Of a DNA stretch of 64,000 nt, positions 7,637 to 15,768 are shown piece by piece. Within the stretch, counting starts at the first letter, position 1; every line of letters begins with the position of its first letter. This DNA comes from an uncultured Paraprevotella sp. (lineage in GTDB: Bacteria; Bacteroidota; Bacteroidia; Bacteroidales; Bacteroidaceae): positions 1 to 64,000 of the forward strand of contig URDY01000012.1 of the NCBI GenBank assembly GCA_900546665.1. Reading direction: 5' to 3'. Position numbers and translations under genes: made by a program. A model generated the notes under the pieces. The model was not told where the DNA came from. It searched no databases and saw only the letters and a list, made by a program, of their open reading frames with translations.

Positions 7637-8572
7637 ATAATTTTCCTTAAAATCATCATAAGAAATTTTAAAAAAGATCGGGCCTGATCAAATTATCATT
7701 ATTTACCCTTAAATAATAAATAATTTATGAAACGAAATTTGTTGAATATTAAAAACTTGTTAGCCATTCTAGCTACCGGATTCTGTCTTGTCGGATTTGC
7801 AGATACTGTCAAGACACAGGCTATGGAAAAAACGGAAAAACCATCAGAAAAAGAATATGACAGCCGGGGATGCTGGACAATGCTTTTCATCGGTGACTCT
7901 GCTTATCAGCATCATAAGAAACCTCCGTTTGTCAAGCATTATAAATTTTTCGGTGACAAGGCTTCGCTTACCCTTACCGTCAACTGGAAAACTCCGGACG
8001 GAGCCATGGCCATTGGAGGGGCAACGGGAGATTATGATCCTTTCTCGGAAACGACCGTACGGGAAGGCGGACAGGTTCGTCCACGTCAGTGGATTGATGC
8101 CAACCACATAGATGACACGTGGAAAGACGTTTATAATATATCCTCGTTTATTCCTTCCTTGTGGAAAACTGAATGCTGGGAACGGTGCGCTGTGCCGGAA
8201 CTAGTGAAACGTACGGCTGATGCTTATAAGCAATGTCAGGAACGGAAAGACAAACTGAAGGGAGTGTGGAAACTTGTGACATCTGATCCTAAAGTCGAAA
8301 GCTATAAGTTTTTCGGAAAGGACCGCTTTTTCTCCGTCAATCTTCGTCCATACGAACGGGAAAACCTGTTCTACACGTTCAGTGGTTCCGCCGGAGACTT
8401 TGCTTATGTCAACGACACGATGATCATTGAAGGCCAGCAATCCTATAACCTGAACTGGAAGAACAAAAAGACCTTTAGTTATCAAACCAAGGACGGGAAG
8501 ACCCTTACTTACGTTTGCGTGAAGATGCCGGACGTTGTAAAGCAGGTCCTTGAAGGATGCGGATTGCAATAA
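6914..8572 (+). repeat. In-frame tandem duplication of the sensor-domain coding sequence
   Basis: Bases ~6914-7636 (3' part of the BlaR1-like gene) and ~7850-8572 (secreted protein gene) align without gaps at a constant offset of 936, through both stop codons. The first ~125 bases of the match are almost identical and later parts carry scattered changes. About 16-17 of ~240 amino acids differ. The identity gradient points to recent duplication or partial gene conversion. Confidence 0.9.
7727..8572 (+). CDS. Secreted protein nearly identical to the adjacent BlaR1 sensor domain
   Basis: 281 residues. An N-terminal basic/hydrophobic segment (about residues 1-27, ending in a region rich in small residues near GFADTVKTQA) looks like a signal peptide. 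The rest, from KEYDSRGCW to the C-terminus, repeats the BlaR1-like C-terminal region with about 93% identity. It has the same two-half architecture (YKFFGDK and YKFFGK repeats) and the same C-terminal GCGLQ. It lies 90 bases after the BlaR1 gene and is followed by a strong terminator, so it may end the blaI-blaR1 transcript. Possible roles are ligand carrier, decoy, or regulator that binds the same signal. None of these is shown by the sequence. Confidence 0.85.
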   Translation: MKRNLLNIKNLLAILATGFCLVGFADTVKTQAMEKTEKPSEKEYDSRGCWTMLFIGDSAYQHHKKPPFVKHYKFFGDKASLTLTVNWKTPDGAMAIGGATGDYDPFSETTVREGGQVRPRQWIDANHIDDTWKDVYNISSFIPSLWKTECWERCAVPELVKRTADAYKQCQERKDKLKGVWKLVTSDPKVESYKFFGKDRFFSVNLRPYERENLFYTFSGSAGDFAYVNDTMIIEGQQSYNLNWKNKKTFSYQTKDGKTLTYVCVKMPDVVKQVLEGCGLQ

Positions 8573-8598
8573 ATAGCTGTTTTTCATTTTTATTTTCA

Positions 8599-8640
8599 GG
8601 GCTGGGGAAGATTGGATTACAATCCTCAGCCCGTATTTTT
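8599..8640 (+). terminator. Rho-independent terminator after the sensor-like gene
   Basis: A left arm starting GGGCTG (8599) pairs with a right arm ending CAGCCC (8632) with minor bulges, followed by a T-rich tract (8634-8640). It closes the blaI-blaR1-sensor transcript. Confidence 0.8.
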
Positions 8641-8704
8641 ATTTGTTAACCTGTAATTTATCATTAAAATAAAAATCCTTTACTTTTTATAAAACAGACC
8701 AACT

Positions 8705-8732
8705 CAATGCCTTTACTTTAATAAAGGCATTG
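8705..8732. promoter_or_regulatory. 11-bp perfect hairpin upstream of the large outer-membrane gene
   Basis: CAATGCCTTTA (8705-8715) and TAAAGGCATTG (8722-8732) pair perfectly around a six-base loop. No T-tract follows, so it is not a classical terminator. It ends 38 bases before the start codon at 8771 and could be an operator dyad or a leader hairpin. Confidence 0.5.
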
Positions 8733-8770
8733 TAGGGTATGATTATTCCAAGTGGAGGTCAGTTATAACT

Positions 8771-11572
8771 ATGCGAAAAATTATCACCCTATTGCTGCTT
8801 CTTATTTTTACTTTGAGCGCTTATTCTCAAAGCCTTATATTTGGTCAGGTGCAGGATGCTTTTCTGAAAACGCCCTTGCCTGAAGCAAAAGTGTCACTGC
8901 TTCTGGCAGCCGACAGTACGGTTGTTATCGACTCTATCCCTATTCGGAAAATAAAGAGATCGGACGGTACGGTGGCGAAAGCGGAGTTCTCGTTTCAGCC
9001 GGAGAAGAAGAGCTGTAAATATCTGCTGCGTGGCAGTCTTAAAGGTTACGAGGACGGGTATCAGGCTCTATCGATTAACGGCAACGATGAAGGAGCCTGG
9101 ATGCTTGATGATCCGCTCGAATTGCGACGGGTCCGCCAGATGAATTTGGATGAGGTGGTCGTAAAAGCAACGAAGATAAAAATGTATTTGAAGGGTGATA
9201 CGCTTGTTTATGACGCCACGGCTTTTCAGTTACCCGAAGGGTCAATGCTTGATGACCTTATACGCCAGATGCCGGGTGTGACGATGAATGAATTTGGCGA
9301 GATATTTGTAAATAGCCCGAAGATAGACGAGCTTCAACTCAACTCACGTTCGTTTATGCGCGGTAATGCTAAGGTTCTGATGGAAAACCTGCCTTATTAT
9401 ACTGTGAAGGATATTAAGGTCTATGAACAGAATACCGACCTCAACCGTGCCCTCGATGCGCAGATAGAGAAAAAGAAATATGTTATGGATGTGAATATGA
9501 AACCGGAATACCAGAAAGGGTATGTAGCAAATGTCGAAGTAGCCGGTGGTACACAGAAACGCTGGTTGGGACGTGCTTTCCTGTTAGGGTTTACTCCATT
9601 GACCCGCTATACATTATTGGCTAATTCCAATAATGTGAACGAGAGCAGGCACATAGGAAGTTCGGGGCATTGGACCCCCGATGCTATACCCAATTCGTTG
9701 CTGACTACACATAGTGTAGCCGGTGAGATAGATTATCAGACACTCGACAAGAATGTGCAGGAAACTCTGACTTTGGATTTTGCTTCCGCCAATAATGATG
9801 GAGAGATGATTAAGCGCAGTGAGCTCTTTCTTCCTCTCAATCCATGGCAGACTACCCGTCAGACTTCACAGGCAAAGGCAGATAATTTGAAAGTAAATAA
9901 TAAATTTGTGTATATCAAGCCCAAAGGATTCTTGTTTCAAACAGATGCTTCTTTGAATTATAATTCCTATAGTGGAAATTCCTATACACTGATGGAGCAG
10001 TTTGCCGACAGTCTCATAACCGGTCAACGCAATGAAGGATTCAACGATGGTAGGATTTGGAATGCGAATTTTCAAGCTAAGATACAGCCGAATCTGAAAA
10101 AGCTGGGAAATATGAAACAGTATTTTCTTTTTTCTACAAATTTAGGCTATAATTATGATGAGAATCAGCAGGTGCAGCGTTTCCGTGTAGAGGATTTTGT
10201 CAGTTCTTCCTTTACAGACTCATACAATTCTAATGATTATTCCAAGCGTGAGCTTTCGGTAAGCGTTCCCATTCACTATGGGCTGTATAGCATGAACAAT
10301 TTTGATATTGATGTGGTGCCGTCGTATACACGGAACAACACCCATGACTGGCTATATCATCCAGACACGCTGATGCTTTCGTCACAGTTGGATATGTTAC
10401 AGGCTGTTACCGATCGTGCTAATTCATATAGCAGTGAGCTGGAGAAATTCGGAGGTGATATTACACTTGGTTTTACTCGTAACCGTGTGCTTCCTGCCAC
10501 TGATAAGATACCGGAATTACTTGTTAAGTTCTTTGACTTTAATTTAAAGATAGGTTCCAATTATGAGAAGTTGAACTATCAGCGTGGTTCTTTAGATACG
10601 TTGGCCGTACGTAAGACGGTGCGCTTTGAACCATCGCTCGGTGTAGATTTCTATGTGAAGAAAGATGCTTGCCGTCCGGTTAATATCAGGATTGGCCATT
10701 ATGAATACAACGTGTCTCTGATCAATCAGATTCCTTTCCAGGATGATGCCACTCCACTTGTAGTCCGTCTTGGTAATCCGGATTTGAAGCCATGGCATTC
10801 TGTCACTTATCTGCAAGCGGAATATAAAGATAACCGCACAGCCAGACGTCATTATAATTTCTTTGCGCGCTGTGGCTATAATCACAATGCTGTTTCAGAG
10901 GCTGTCAGTTTCAATCCGGTTACTGGAGTTTATACCTATCGTCCTGAAAATACAAGTGGCATTTACGACATCAAGGCTAAAGCCGGTATCATGCATATTT
11001 TAGGAGCAGACAGGCATTGGACGGTGGAGAACAACTTTGATGGCAACTTTATTCATTGGCTTGATCATATCATGCTCGCGGGTGAGACAGAAAGCCATCT
11101 GAACGCTGTGAATACACTGACTTTGCACGACAATCTGTATATACAATACAATAAAGGTGCGCTCAATGTCCGTGCCACGGGCGACATCAAATGGCGGAAC
11201 AGCGAAGGAAAGATGTACGATTTTTCCACACTCAACGCTTTCGATTACCGTTACGGTCTTTCAGCCCGTTACACCTTGCCCCGTTTGAAGACCACTTTTT
11301 CAGCCGATGGCAATATGTATTCTCGTCGAGGTTACGGCAGCCCGGATTTGAATACCGACGATTTTGTGCTGAACGCATCGATTAGCGAGCCATTCCTTAA
11401 AGGCAAGCTGATAGGCCGTATCGAGGCTTTTGATATTTTGCACCGGTTGTCATCTACCCAATATGTCGTCAATGCGCAAGGGCGTACGGAGACATGGTAC
11501 CGTTCCCTGCCGCATTATGTGATGTTTCATCTGGTATATCATTGGAACAGGAACCCGAAGAAACAGAAATAA
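8771..11572 (+). CDS. Large outer-membrane beta-barrel protein with carboxypeptidase-regulatory domain
   Basis: 933 residues. A signal peptide (hydrophobic leucine run, ending near AYSQS, residue ~20) is followed by a carboxypeptidase-regulatory-like domain (~22-125). Next comes a plug-like region (DEVVVKATKI..., LIRQMPGVTMNEFGEIFV, ~130-240), then ~690 residues of barrel-type strands. The C-terminal 37 residues nearly repeat the truncated protein at 1-114. It is a TonB-receptor-like barrel, but no SusD or clear TonB box is seen. It follows the BlaI/BlaR1 operon after a terminator and a hairpin, so it probably has its own promoter. Substrate is unknown. Confidence 0.82.
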   Translation: MRKIITLLLLLIFTLSAYSQSLIFGQVQDAFLKTPLPEAKVSLLLAADSTVVIDSIPIRKIKRSDGTVAKAEFSFQPEKKSCKYLLRGSLKGYEDGYQALSINGNDEGAWMLDDPLELRRVRQMNLDEVVVKATKIKMYLKGDTLVYDATAFQLPEGSMLDDLIRQMPGVTMNEFGEIFVNSPKIDELQLNSRSFMRGNAKVLMENLPYYTVKDIKVYEQNTDLNRALDAQIEKKKYVMDVNMKPEYQKGYVANVEVAGGTQKRWLGRAFLLGFTPLTRYTLLANSNNVNESRHIGSSGHWTPDAIPNSLLTTHSVAGEIDYQTLDKNVQETLTLDFASANNDGEMIKRSELFLPLNPWQTTRQTSQAKADNLKVNNKFVYIKPKGFLFQTDASLNYNSYSGNSYTLMEQFADSLITGQRNEGFNDGRIWNANFQAKIQPNLKKLGNMKQYFLFSTNLGYNYDENQQVQRFRVEDFVSSSFTDSYNSNDYSKRELSVSVPIHYGLYSMNNFDIDVVPSYTRNNTHDWLYHPDTLMLSSQLDMLQAVTDRANSYSSELEKFGGDITLGFTRNRVLPATDKIPELLVKFFDFNLKIGSNYEKLNYQRGSLDTLAVRKTVRFEPSLGVDFYVKKDACRPVNIRIGHYEYNVSLINQIPFQDDATPLVVRLGNPDLKPWHSVTYLQAEYKDNRTARRHYNFFARCGYNHNAVSEAVSFNPVTGVYTYRPENTSGIYDIKAKAGIMHILGADRHWTVENNFDGNFIHWLDHIMLAGETESHLNAVNTLTLHDNLYIQYNKGALNVRATGDIKWRNSEGKMYDFSTLNAFDYRYGLSARYTLPRLKTTFSADGNMYSRRGYGSPDLNTDDFVLNASISEPFLKGKLIGRIEAFDILHRLSSTQYVVNAQGRTETWYRSLPHYVMFHLVYHWNRNPKKQK

Positions 11573-11746
11573 ACAGATATGGATTAGTTGAAATGTTTTA
11601 CTGCGGAGTAATGTGTTAGCTGCTGTGATTCGGGGTGTCTCAAGTGGGGCTGATGCTGCCTTATATTACACATGACTGTTCAGAAAGGATAAAGAAAAAC
11701 AGTATAAAAATCCACTTTATTAGTGGATATATGGGGAAATATATGT

Positions 11747-11786
11747 TATCTTTGCCTTGTGAGCAATACGAAAGATTACAGTAATC
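11747..11786 (+). promoter_or_regulatory. Promoter and dyad of the toxin-antitoxin operon
   Basis: A -7 box TATCTTTG is at 11747-11754. A perfect dyad GATTAC-A-GTAATC (11774-11786) lies at the likely 5' end of the transcript and overlaps the presumed toxin start, and TCCACT/AGTGGA forms another small hairpin at 11711-11727. HigA-type antitoxins usually repress their own operon through such dyads; that this one is the operator is inference. Confidence 0.5.
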
Positions 11787-12095
11787 AGCCTAGAGAAAGG
11801 CTATTTACGTCAATTATATGAAAAGGGGAAGACCACGGATAAGAAACATCGTTTCCAGCCGCATATTGTGGCTAAATATAGGAAAACGTTAGATTTGCAG
11901 GAGTCCTTGAGTTGTGTTGAGGATCTTTATCGTTATCATTTGTTGCATTATGAGGCTTTGGTAGGCGATAAGGCAGGGTTGGAATCTGTTCGTGTTAATG
12001 ATCAATACCGCATAGAGATGAAAACGGAAAAGATATCTTCGGAGACAGTAATCACAGTGTGTAATATCATAGAATTGTCCAATCATTATAAATAA
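11775..12095 (+). CDS. HigB-like RelE/ParE-family toxin (start codon uncertain)
   Basis: The C-terminal part (AKYRKTLDLQESL... DQYRIEMKTE... CNIIELSNHYK) is typical of plasmid-maintenance HigB toxins, ribosome-dependent mRNA nucleases that pair with HigA. The frame stays open upstream of the GTG at 11868. The extra residues (VISLEKGYLRQLYEKGKTTDKK, split here for reading) match the usual family N-terminus, so translation should begin near 11775. No ATG, GTG or TTG exists there in frame; ATT at 11775 is the best candidate. The in-frame stop at 11760 bounds it. The GTG start would give a 75-residue truncated toxin. Either a rare start is used or the start has been lost. The antitoxin follows after 9 bases. 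Confidence 0.7.
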   Translation: MTVISLEKGYLRQLYEKGKTTDKKHRFQPHIVAKYRKTLDLQESLSCVEDLYRYHLLHYEALVGDKAGLESVRVNDQYRIEMKTEKISSETVITVCNIIELSNHYK

Positions 12096-12104
12096 ACAAG
12101 GGGT

Positions 12105-12416
12105 ATGGGAGCAATTAAACAAGGATATACACCTACTCATCCTGGTGAAGTGTTGAAAGATGAGATAGAGTACCGCAAACTCTCGCAGCGCAAGTTGGCC
12201 GAGCAGATGGGTATCTCTTATAAGGTTTTGAACGATATTCTTGACTGCCGCCGACCGGTCACTACGCAGACGGCCATGTTGTTTGAAGCGGCTCTTGATG
12301 TTCCGGCTGATTCGCTGATGCGTTTGCAGTTGAAATATAATATGCGACAGGCCGCTGCAGACCCTTCCTTTATGGAGCGGCTTAAACAGGTGCGCAAATA
12401 TGCCGCTCTGCTGTAG
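12105..12416 (+). CDS. HigA-family antitoxin, XRE helix-turn-helix
   Basis: 103 residues. The N-terminus YTPTHPGEVLKDEIEYR is the signature of HigA antidotes. The helix-turn-helix spans about residues 25-60 (LSQRKLAEQMGISYKVLNDIL). The protein should neutralise the toxin encoded 9 bases upstream and repress the shared promoter. The pair is followed at once by a strong terminator, so the module is self-contained. Confidence 0.9.
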   Translation: MGAIKQGYTPTHPGEVLKDEIEYRKLSQRKLAEQMGISYKVLNDILDCRRPVTTQTAMLFEAALDVPADSLMRLQLKYNMRQAAADPSFMERLKQVRKYAALL

Positions 12417-12444
12417 GGTTTGATATACTGTAATTTTTATTGTT

Positions 12445-12487
12445 CCGCTCTGTTCTTTTCTGACAGGAAGAACAGAGCGGGATATTT
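12445..12487 (+). terminator. Strong terminator after the toxin-antitoxin operon
   Basis: CCGCTCTGTTCTT (12445-12457) pairs perfectly with AAGAACAGAGCGG (12468-12480), giving a 13-bp stem, followed by a T-rich run. The opposite-strand gene ending at 12632 could use it only weakly. Confidence 0.85.
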
Positions 12488-12631
12488 TTATGTCTTGATG
12501 GTTGAAAGATTGATGGCTTGTTTTATAAAAAAATCCCAATCCGTTTTTATGAGGTCACGGATTGGGAATATATCAGTAGCCGACAGACGGACTGTATGTC
12601 CGGTCTGTGGTGGTCATGTTTTGATGTTTTG

Positions 12632-13363
12632 TCAGGCCAGCATGTCGAGCACATCCTGCCAGGCATCGCACAAGGCTTGCATGGACGGGAACAGCAGATC
12701 GGCTCCTGCATCCCAAAGCACCTGATCGGGGAGTGGTCCGGTATTGACTGCAATGGTGAAGATGTGGGCTGATGAGCCAGCCTTTACGCCCAATGGCGCA
12801 TTCTCAATGACGAGGCCTTCCCATGGCTGTATGTGCGCTTTCGACAGTCCCATCAGGTAAGGTTCCGGATCGGGTTTGCCATGCTTGACGTCGAAACTGG
12901 TTACCATCAGTTCTTTCCTGAAAATGCCCGGGAAGTTTTTCTCCAGACGGTCGAGCAGAGACAATTGTCCGGATCCGGTGACGACCATTGGCGTGCGTCC
13001 GCTGGCCTTTACCTTGTTCAGAAGCTCGTGTGCGCCTGGCATCTTACGGGCTTCGGGGCATTGGCTGAATGCTTCGGACTTGGCCTTGTAGATGGTCTGT
13101 TTCTCTTCTTCCGTGGCATCACGTCCCCAATAGCGCTGTGCCAGAATATTGATCGTGCCCGCTCCTGTACGGCCTTCGTGCAGATAAGCTTCTTCCGGCG
13201 TCATCTGCAAGCCGAACTGTGTCATGGAGTGACTCCAGGCATAGGCATGATTGGGCATGGAGTCGAAAAGGACACCGTCCATATCAAAAAGTACGGCTTT
13301 GAGGCAAGTGCGCTCAAAGCCGTTTCTTTCCAGATATTTGTTTCTTTCGTTCTCAAACATCAT
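12632..13363 (-). CDS. HAD-superfamily hydrolase, beta-phosphoglucomutase/phosphatase-like
   Basis: 243 residues. HAD motif I is FDMDGVLFDS (~26-35), motif II VVTGSG (~125), motif III/IV HGKPDPEPYL and IENAPLGVKAG, and a helical cap sits between motifs I and II. This is the subfamily IA phosphatase/phosphoglucomutase type, probably acting on a phosphosugar or similar small phosphate ester in the cytoplasm. Its start lies 2 bases after the pgi stop, so it is the last gene of a lysS-gpsA-pgi-HAD operon. The exact substrate is not readable. Confidence 0.88.
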   Translation of the reverse strand: MMFENERNKYLERNGFERTCLKAVLFDMDGVLFDSMPNHAYAWSHSMTQFGLQMTPEEAYLHEGRTGAGTINILAQRYWGRDATEEEKQTIYKAKSEAFSQCPEARKMPGAHELLNKVKASGRTPMVVTGSGQLSLLDRLEKNFPGIFRKELMVTSFDVKHGKPDPEPYLMGLSKAHIQPWEGLVIENAPLGVKAGSSAHIFTIAVNTGPLPDQVLWDAGADLLFPSMQALCDAWQDVLDMLA

Positions 13364-13365
13364 GA

Positions 13366-14715
13366 TTATTTGTTGAGTTTAGCACGGATGGCTTCACTTT
13401 CCTTTTCATATCCGGGCTTGTTGAGAAGGGCGAACATGTTCTTCTTGTAAGCTTCTACACCAGGCTGGTTGAAGGTGTTTACACCCAACAGGTTACCGCT
13501 GATACCGCAGGCTTTCTCGAAGAAATAGATGATCTGTCCGAGGTAGTATTCGTTGAGTACCGGTACGCTCAGACGCATGTTGGGCACACCGCCGTCAACA
13601 TGAGCCAGCTGTGTTCCGAGCTCAGCCATCTTGTTGACTTCGTCTACACGCTTGCCAGCGAGGAAGTTCAGACCGTCGAGGTTTTCTTCATCAGACGGGA
13701 ACAATACCTTGTGATTCGGTTCCTCGATGCTGATGACAGTTTCGAAGATGGTACGTTCACCTTCCTGAATCCACTGACCCATAGAGTGAAGGTCGGTAGT
13801 GAAATCTACGGCTGCAGGGAAGATGCCCTTGCCTTCCTTACCTTCAGACTCTCCGTAAAGCTGTTTCCACCATTCGTTGAGGTAGTGCAGCTTGGGCTGG
13901 TAGTTGACGAGAATCTCAATCTTCTTTCCGCTCTGGTACAAAGCATTACGGCATGCGGCGTAAACGGCAGACGGGTTCTCTGCGAAAGGAACGTCAATGG
14001 CAGTGGCCTTTTCCATGTCAGCTGCACCTTCTACCAACTTGGCAATGTCGAAACCGGCTACTGCGATAGGCAGCAATCCTACCGGAGTCAGGACAGAGAA
14101 ACGTCCGCCCACATTGTCAGGGATAATGAAGCTCTTGTAACCTTCCTTGTCGGCAGTAGTGCGTGCTGCGCCTTTCTTGGCATCGGTTACGGCAACGATT
14201 ACCTTTTGAGCCATTTCCTTGCCACGCTGGTCTTCGCACTGCTTTTTGAGCAGACGGAATGCAAGCGCTGTTTCAGTGGTGGTTCCGCTCTTTGAGATGT
14301 TGATGACACCGAATTTCTTGTCTTTCAGATAATCGCACATTTCGGCGAGGTAATCTTCACCGATATTGTTTCCGGCAAAAAGAATGACCGGATTTTTCTT
14401 GTCGTTGATCAGCCAGCTGAATGTATTGCTCAGAGCTTCGATGACGGTGCGTGCGCCGAGGTAGCTTCCGCCGATACCGGCTACTACGACTACTTCGCAA
14501 TTTTCGCGCAACACCTGTGCAGTGGCGTTAAGTTCAGCAATAAAATCAGAAGTGATGGAAGAAGGCAAGTGTAACCATCCTAAGAAATCATTTCCCGGAC
14601 AGGTGCCGTTTTCCAATGCTTCCTGGGCGGCCTTTACCTGTGGTTCATAAGCCGCGATTGCGTCAGCGCTCAGAAACTGAGCAGCTTTAGTGATGTCTAA
14701 TTGAATATTCTTCAT
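13366..14715 (-). CDS. pgi: Glucose-6-phosphate isomerase
   Basis: 449 residues from the ATG at 14715; an in-frame ATG at 14727 would add four residues. It interconverts glucose-6-phosphate and fructose-6-phosphate. Signatures include GGSYLGART near the N-terminal third, [13 protein letters not shown] (sugar-phosphate binding), the segment around [10 protein letters not shown], and [14 protein letters not shown] at the C-terminus. The length is that of the short bacterial form (about 450) rather than the ~550-residue E. coli form. It lies between gpsA (53 bases upstream) and the HAD hydrolase (2 bases downstream) in one operon. Confidence 0.96.
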   Translation of the reverse strand: MKNIQLDITKAAQFLSADAIAAYEPQVKAAQEALENGTCPGNDFLGWLHLPSSITSDFIAELNATAQVLRENCEVVVVAGIGGSYLGARTVIEALSNTFSWLINDKKNPVILFAGNNIGEDYLAEMCDYLKDKKFGVINISKSGTTTETALAFRLLKKQCEDQRGKEMAQKVIVAVTDAKKGAARTTADKEGYKSFIIPDNVGGRFSVLTPVGLLPIAVAGFDIAKLVEGAADMEKATAIDVPFAENPSAVYAACRNALYQSGKKIEILVNYQPKLHYLNEWWKQLYGESEGKEGKGIFPAAVDFTTDLHSMGQWIQEGERTIFETVISIEEPNHKVLFPSDEENLDGLNFLAGKRVDEVNKMAELGTQLAHVDGGVPNMRLSVPVLNEYYLGQIIYFFEKACGISGNLLGVNTFNQPGVEAYKKNMFALLNKPGYEKESEAIRAKLNK

Positions 14716-14767
14716 CTTTTTACACATTAAAAAGTATTATCTGTCTTTATATACAATGGGGAGACCG

Positions 14768-15763
14768 TTAGCGGAACGAATCAGTCAGCAGTTTGATTTC
14801 AATGCTGGGAGAGATCCGTTCGTAGAGGATGTTGTATACTGCATCCAGAATCGGCATGTTGACATGCAGGTGCTTGTTGATGTCTTTCATGCACTTGGTG
14901 CCGTAAAATCCTTCAGCGATCATTTCCATTTCTATCTGAGCGCTTTTGACACTGTATCCTTTGCCTATCATGGTGCCGAACACGCGGTTGCGGCTGAAGT
15001 TGGAATAGCCGGTCACCAGCAGGTCGCCCAGATAGACGGAGTCGATAATGCTGCGTTCGATAGGATGGACTGTTTTCAGGAAACGGTTCATTTCCTGTGC
15101 CGCGTTCGACATGAGTACGGACTGGAAGTTATCTCCGTATTTGAGTCCGTTGCAGATGCCTGCAGCTATGGCATATACGTTTTTGAGTACGGAAGCGTAT
15201 TCTATGCCGATGACATCATCACTGATCTTGGTCTTGACGTATTCACTGGCCATCATGTCTGCAAAGTTCTGCGCTTTGTTCAGGTCGGCGCAGCCGATGG
15301 TCAGATAAGTCAGGCGGCCTAATGCGACTTCTTCCGCATGGCTCGGGCCGCCCAATACGGCCAGATTCTCATCGGGGACACCATATACCTGATGGAAAAA
15401 TTCTGAGCAGACCAGATTTTCGTCGGGGACAATACCTTTGATTGCCGTGACGATGAATTTATCCCTGATCCTGGTCTTCAGTTTCTTCAGGTGGCTTTTC
15501 AGATAGGGTGATGGCGTGACAAAAATCAGTGTATCCGCATTCTCCACGATTTTGTTGATATCCGAAGAGAAATGAATGCGGTTGACGTCAAAATGGACGC
15601 TTGTCAGATAAGCGGGGTTGTGTCCCAGACGGCAGAATTCTTCGATACGGTCATCCCGACGCATATACCAGTAAATGGAATCATTCTGTTCCAGCATCAT
15701 TTTGGCAATGGCGGTAGCCCAGCTACCGCCACCCATGATGGCTATGGTTCCACAATTTCCCAT
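14768..15763 (-). CDS. gpsA: Glycerol-3-phosphate dehydrogenase, NAD(P)+
   Basis: 331 residues. It reduces dihydroxyacetone phosphate to sn-glycerol-3-phosphate for phospholipid synthesis. The Rossmann motif is IMGGGSWATAIAK at the N-terminus. Further signatures are VTAIKGI, the GPSHAEEVALG loop and LKNVYAIAAGICNGL. The gene starts 5 bases after the lysS stop, so the two are cotranscribed; pgi follows. Confidence 0.95.
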   Translation of the reverse strand: MGNCGTIAIMGGGSWATAIAKMMLEQNDSIYWYMRRDDRIEEFCRLGHNPAYLTSVHFDVNRIHFSSDINKIVENADTLIFVTPSPYLKSHLKKLKTRIRDKFIVTAIKGIVPDENLVCSEFFHQVYGVPDENLAVLGGPSHAEEVALGRLTYLTIGCADLNKAQNFADMMASEYVKTKISDDVIGIEYASVLKNVYAIAAGICNGLKYGDNFQSVLMSNAAQEMNRFLKTVHPIERSIIDSVYLGDLLVTGYSNFSRNRVFGTMIGKGYSVKSAQIEMEMIAEGFYGTKCMKDINKHLHVNMPILDAVYNILYERISPSIEIKLLTDSFR

Positions 15764-15768
15764 GATAC

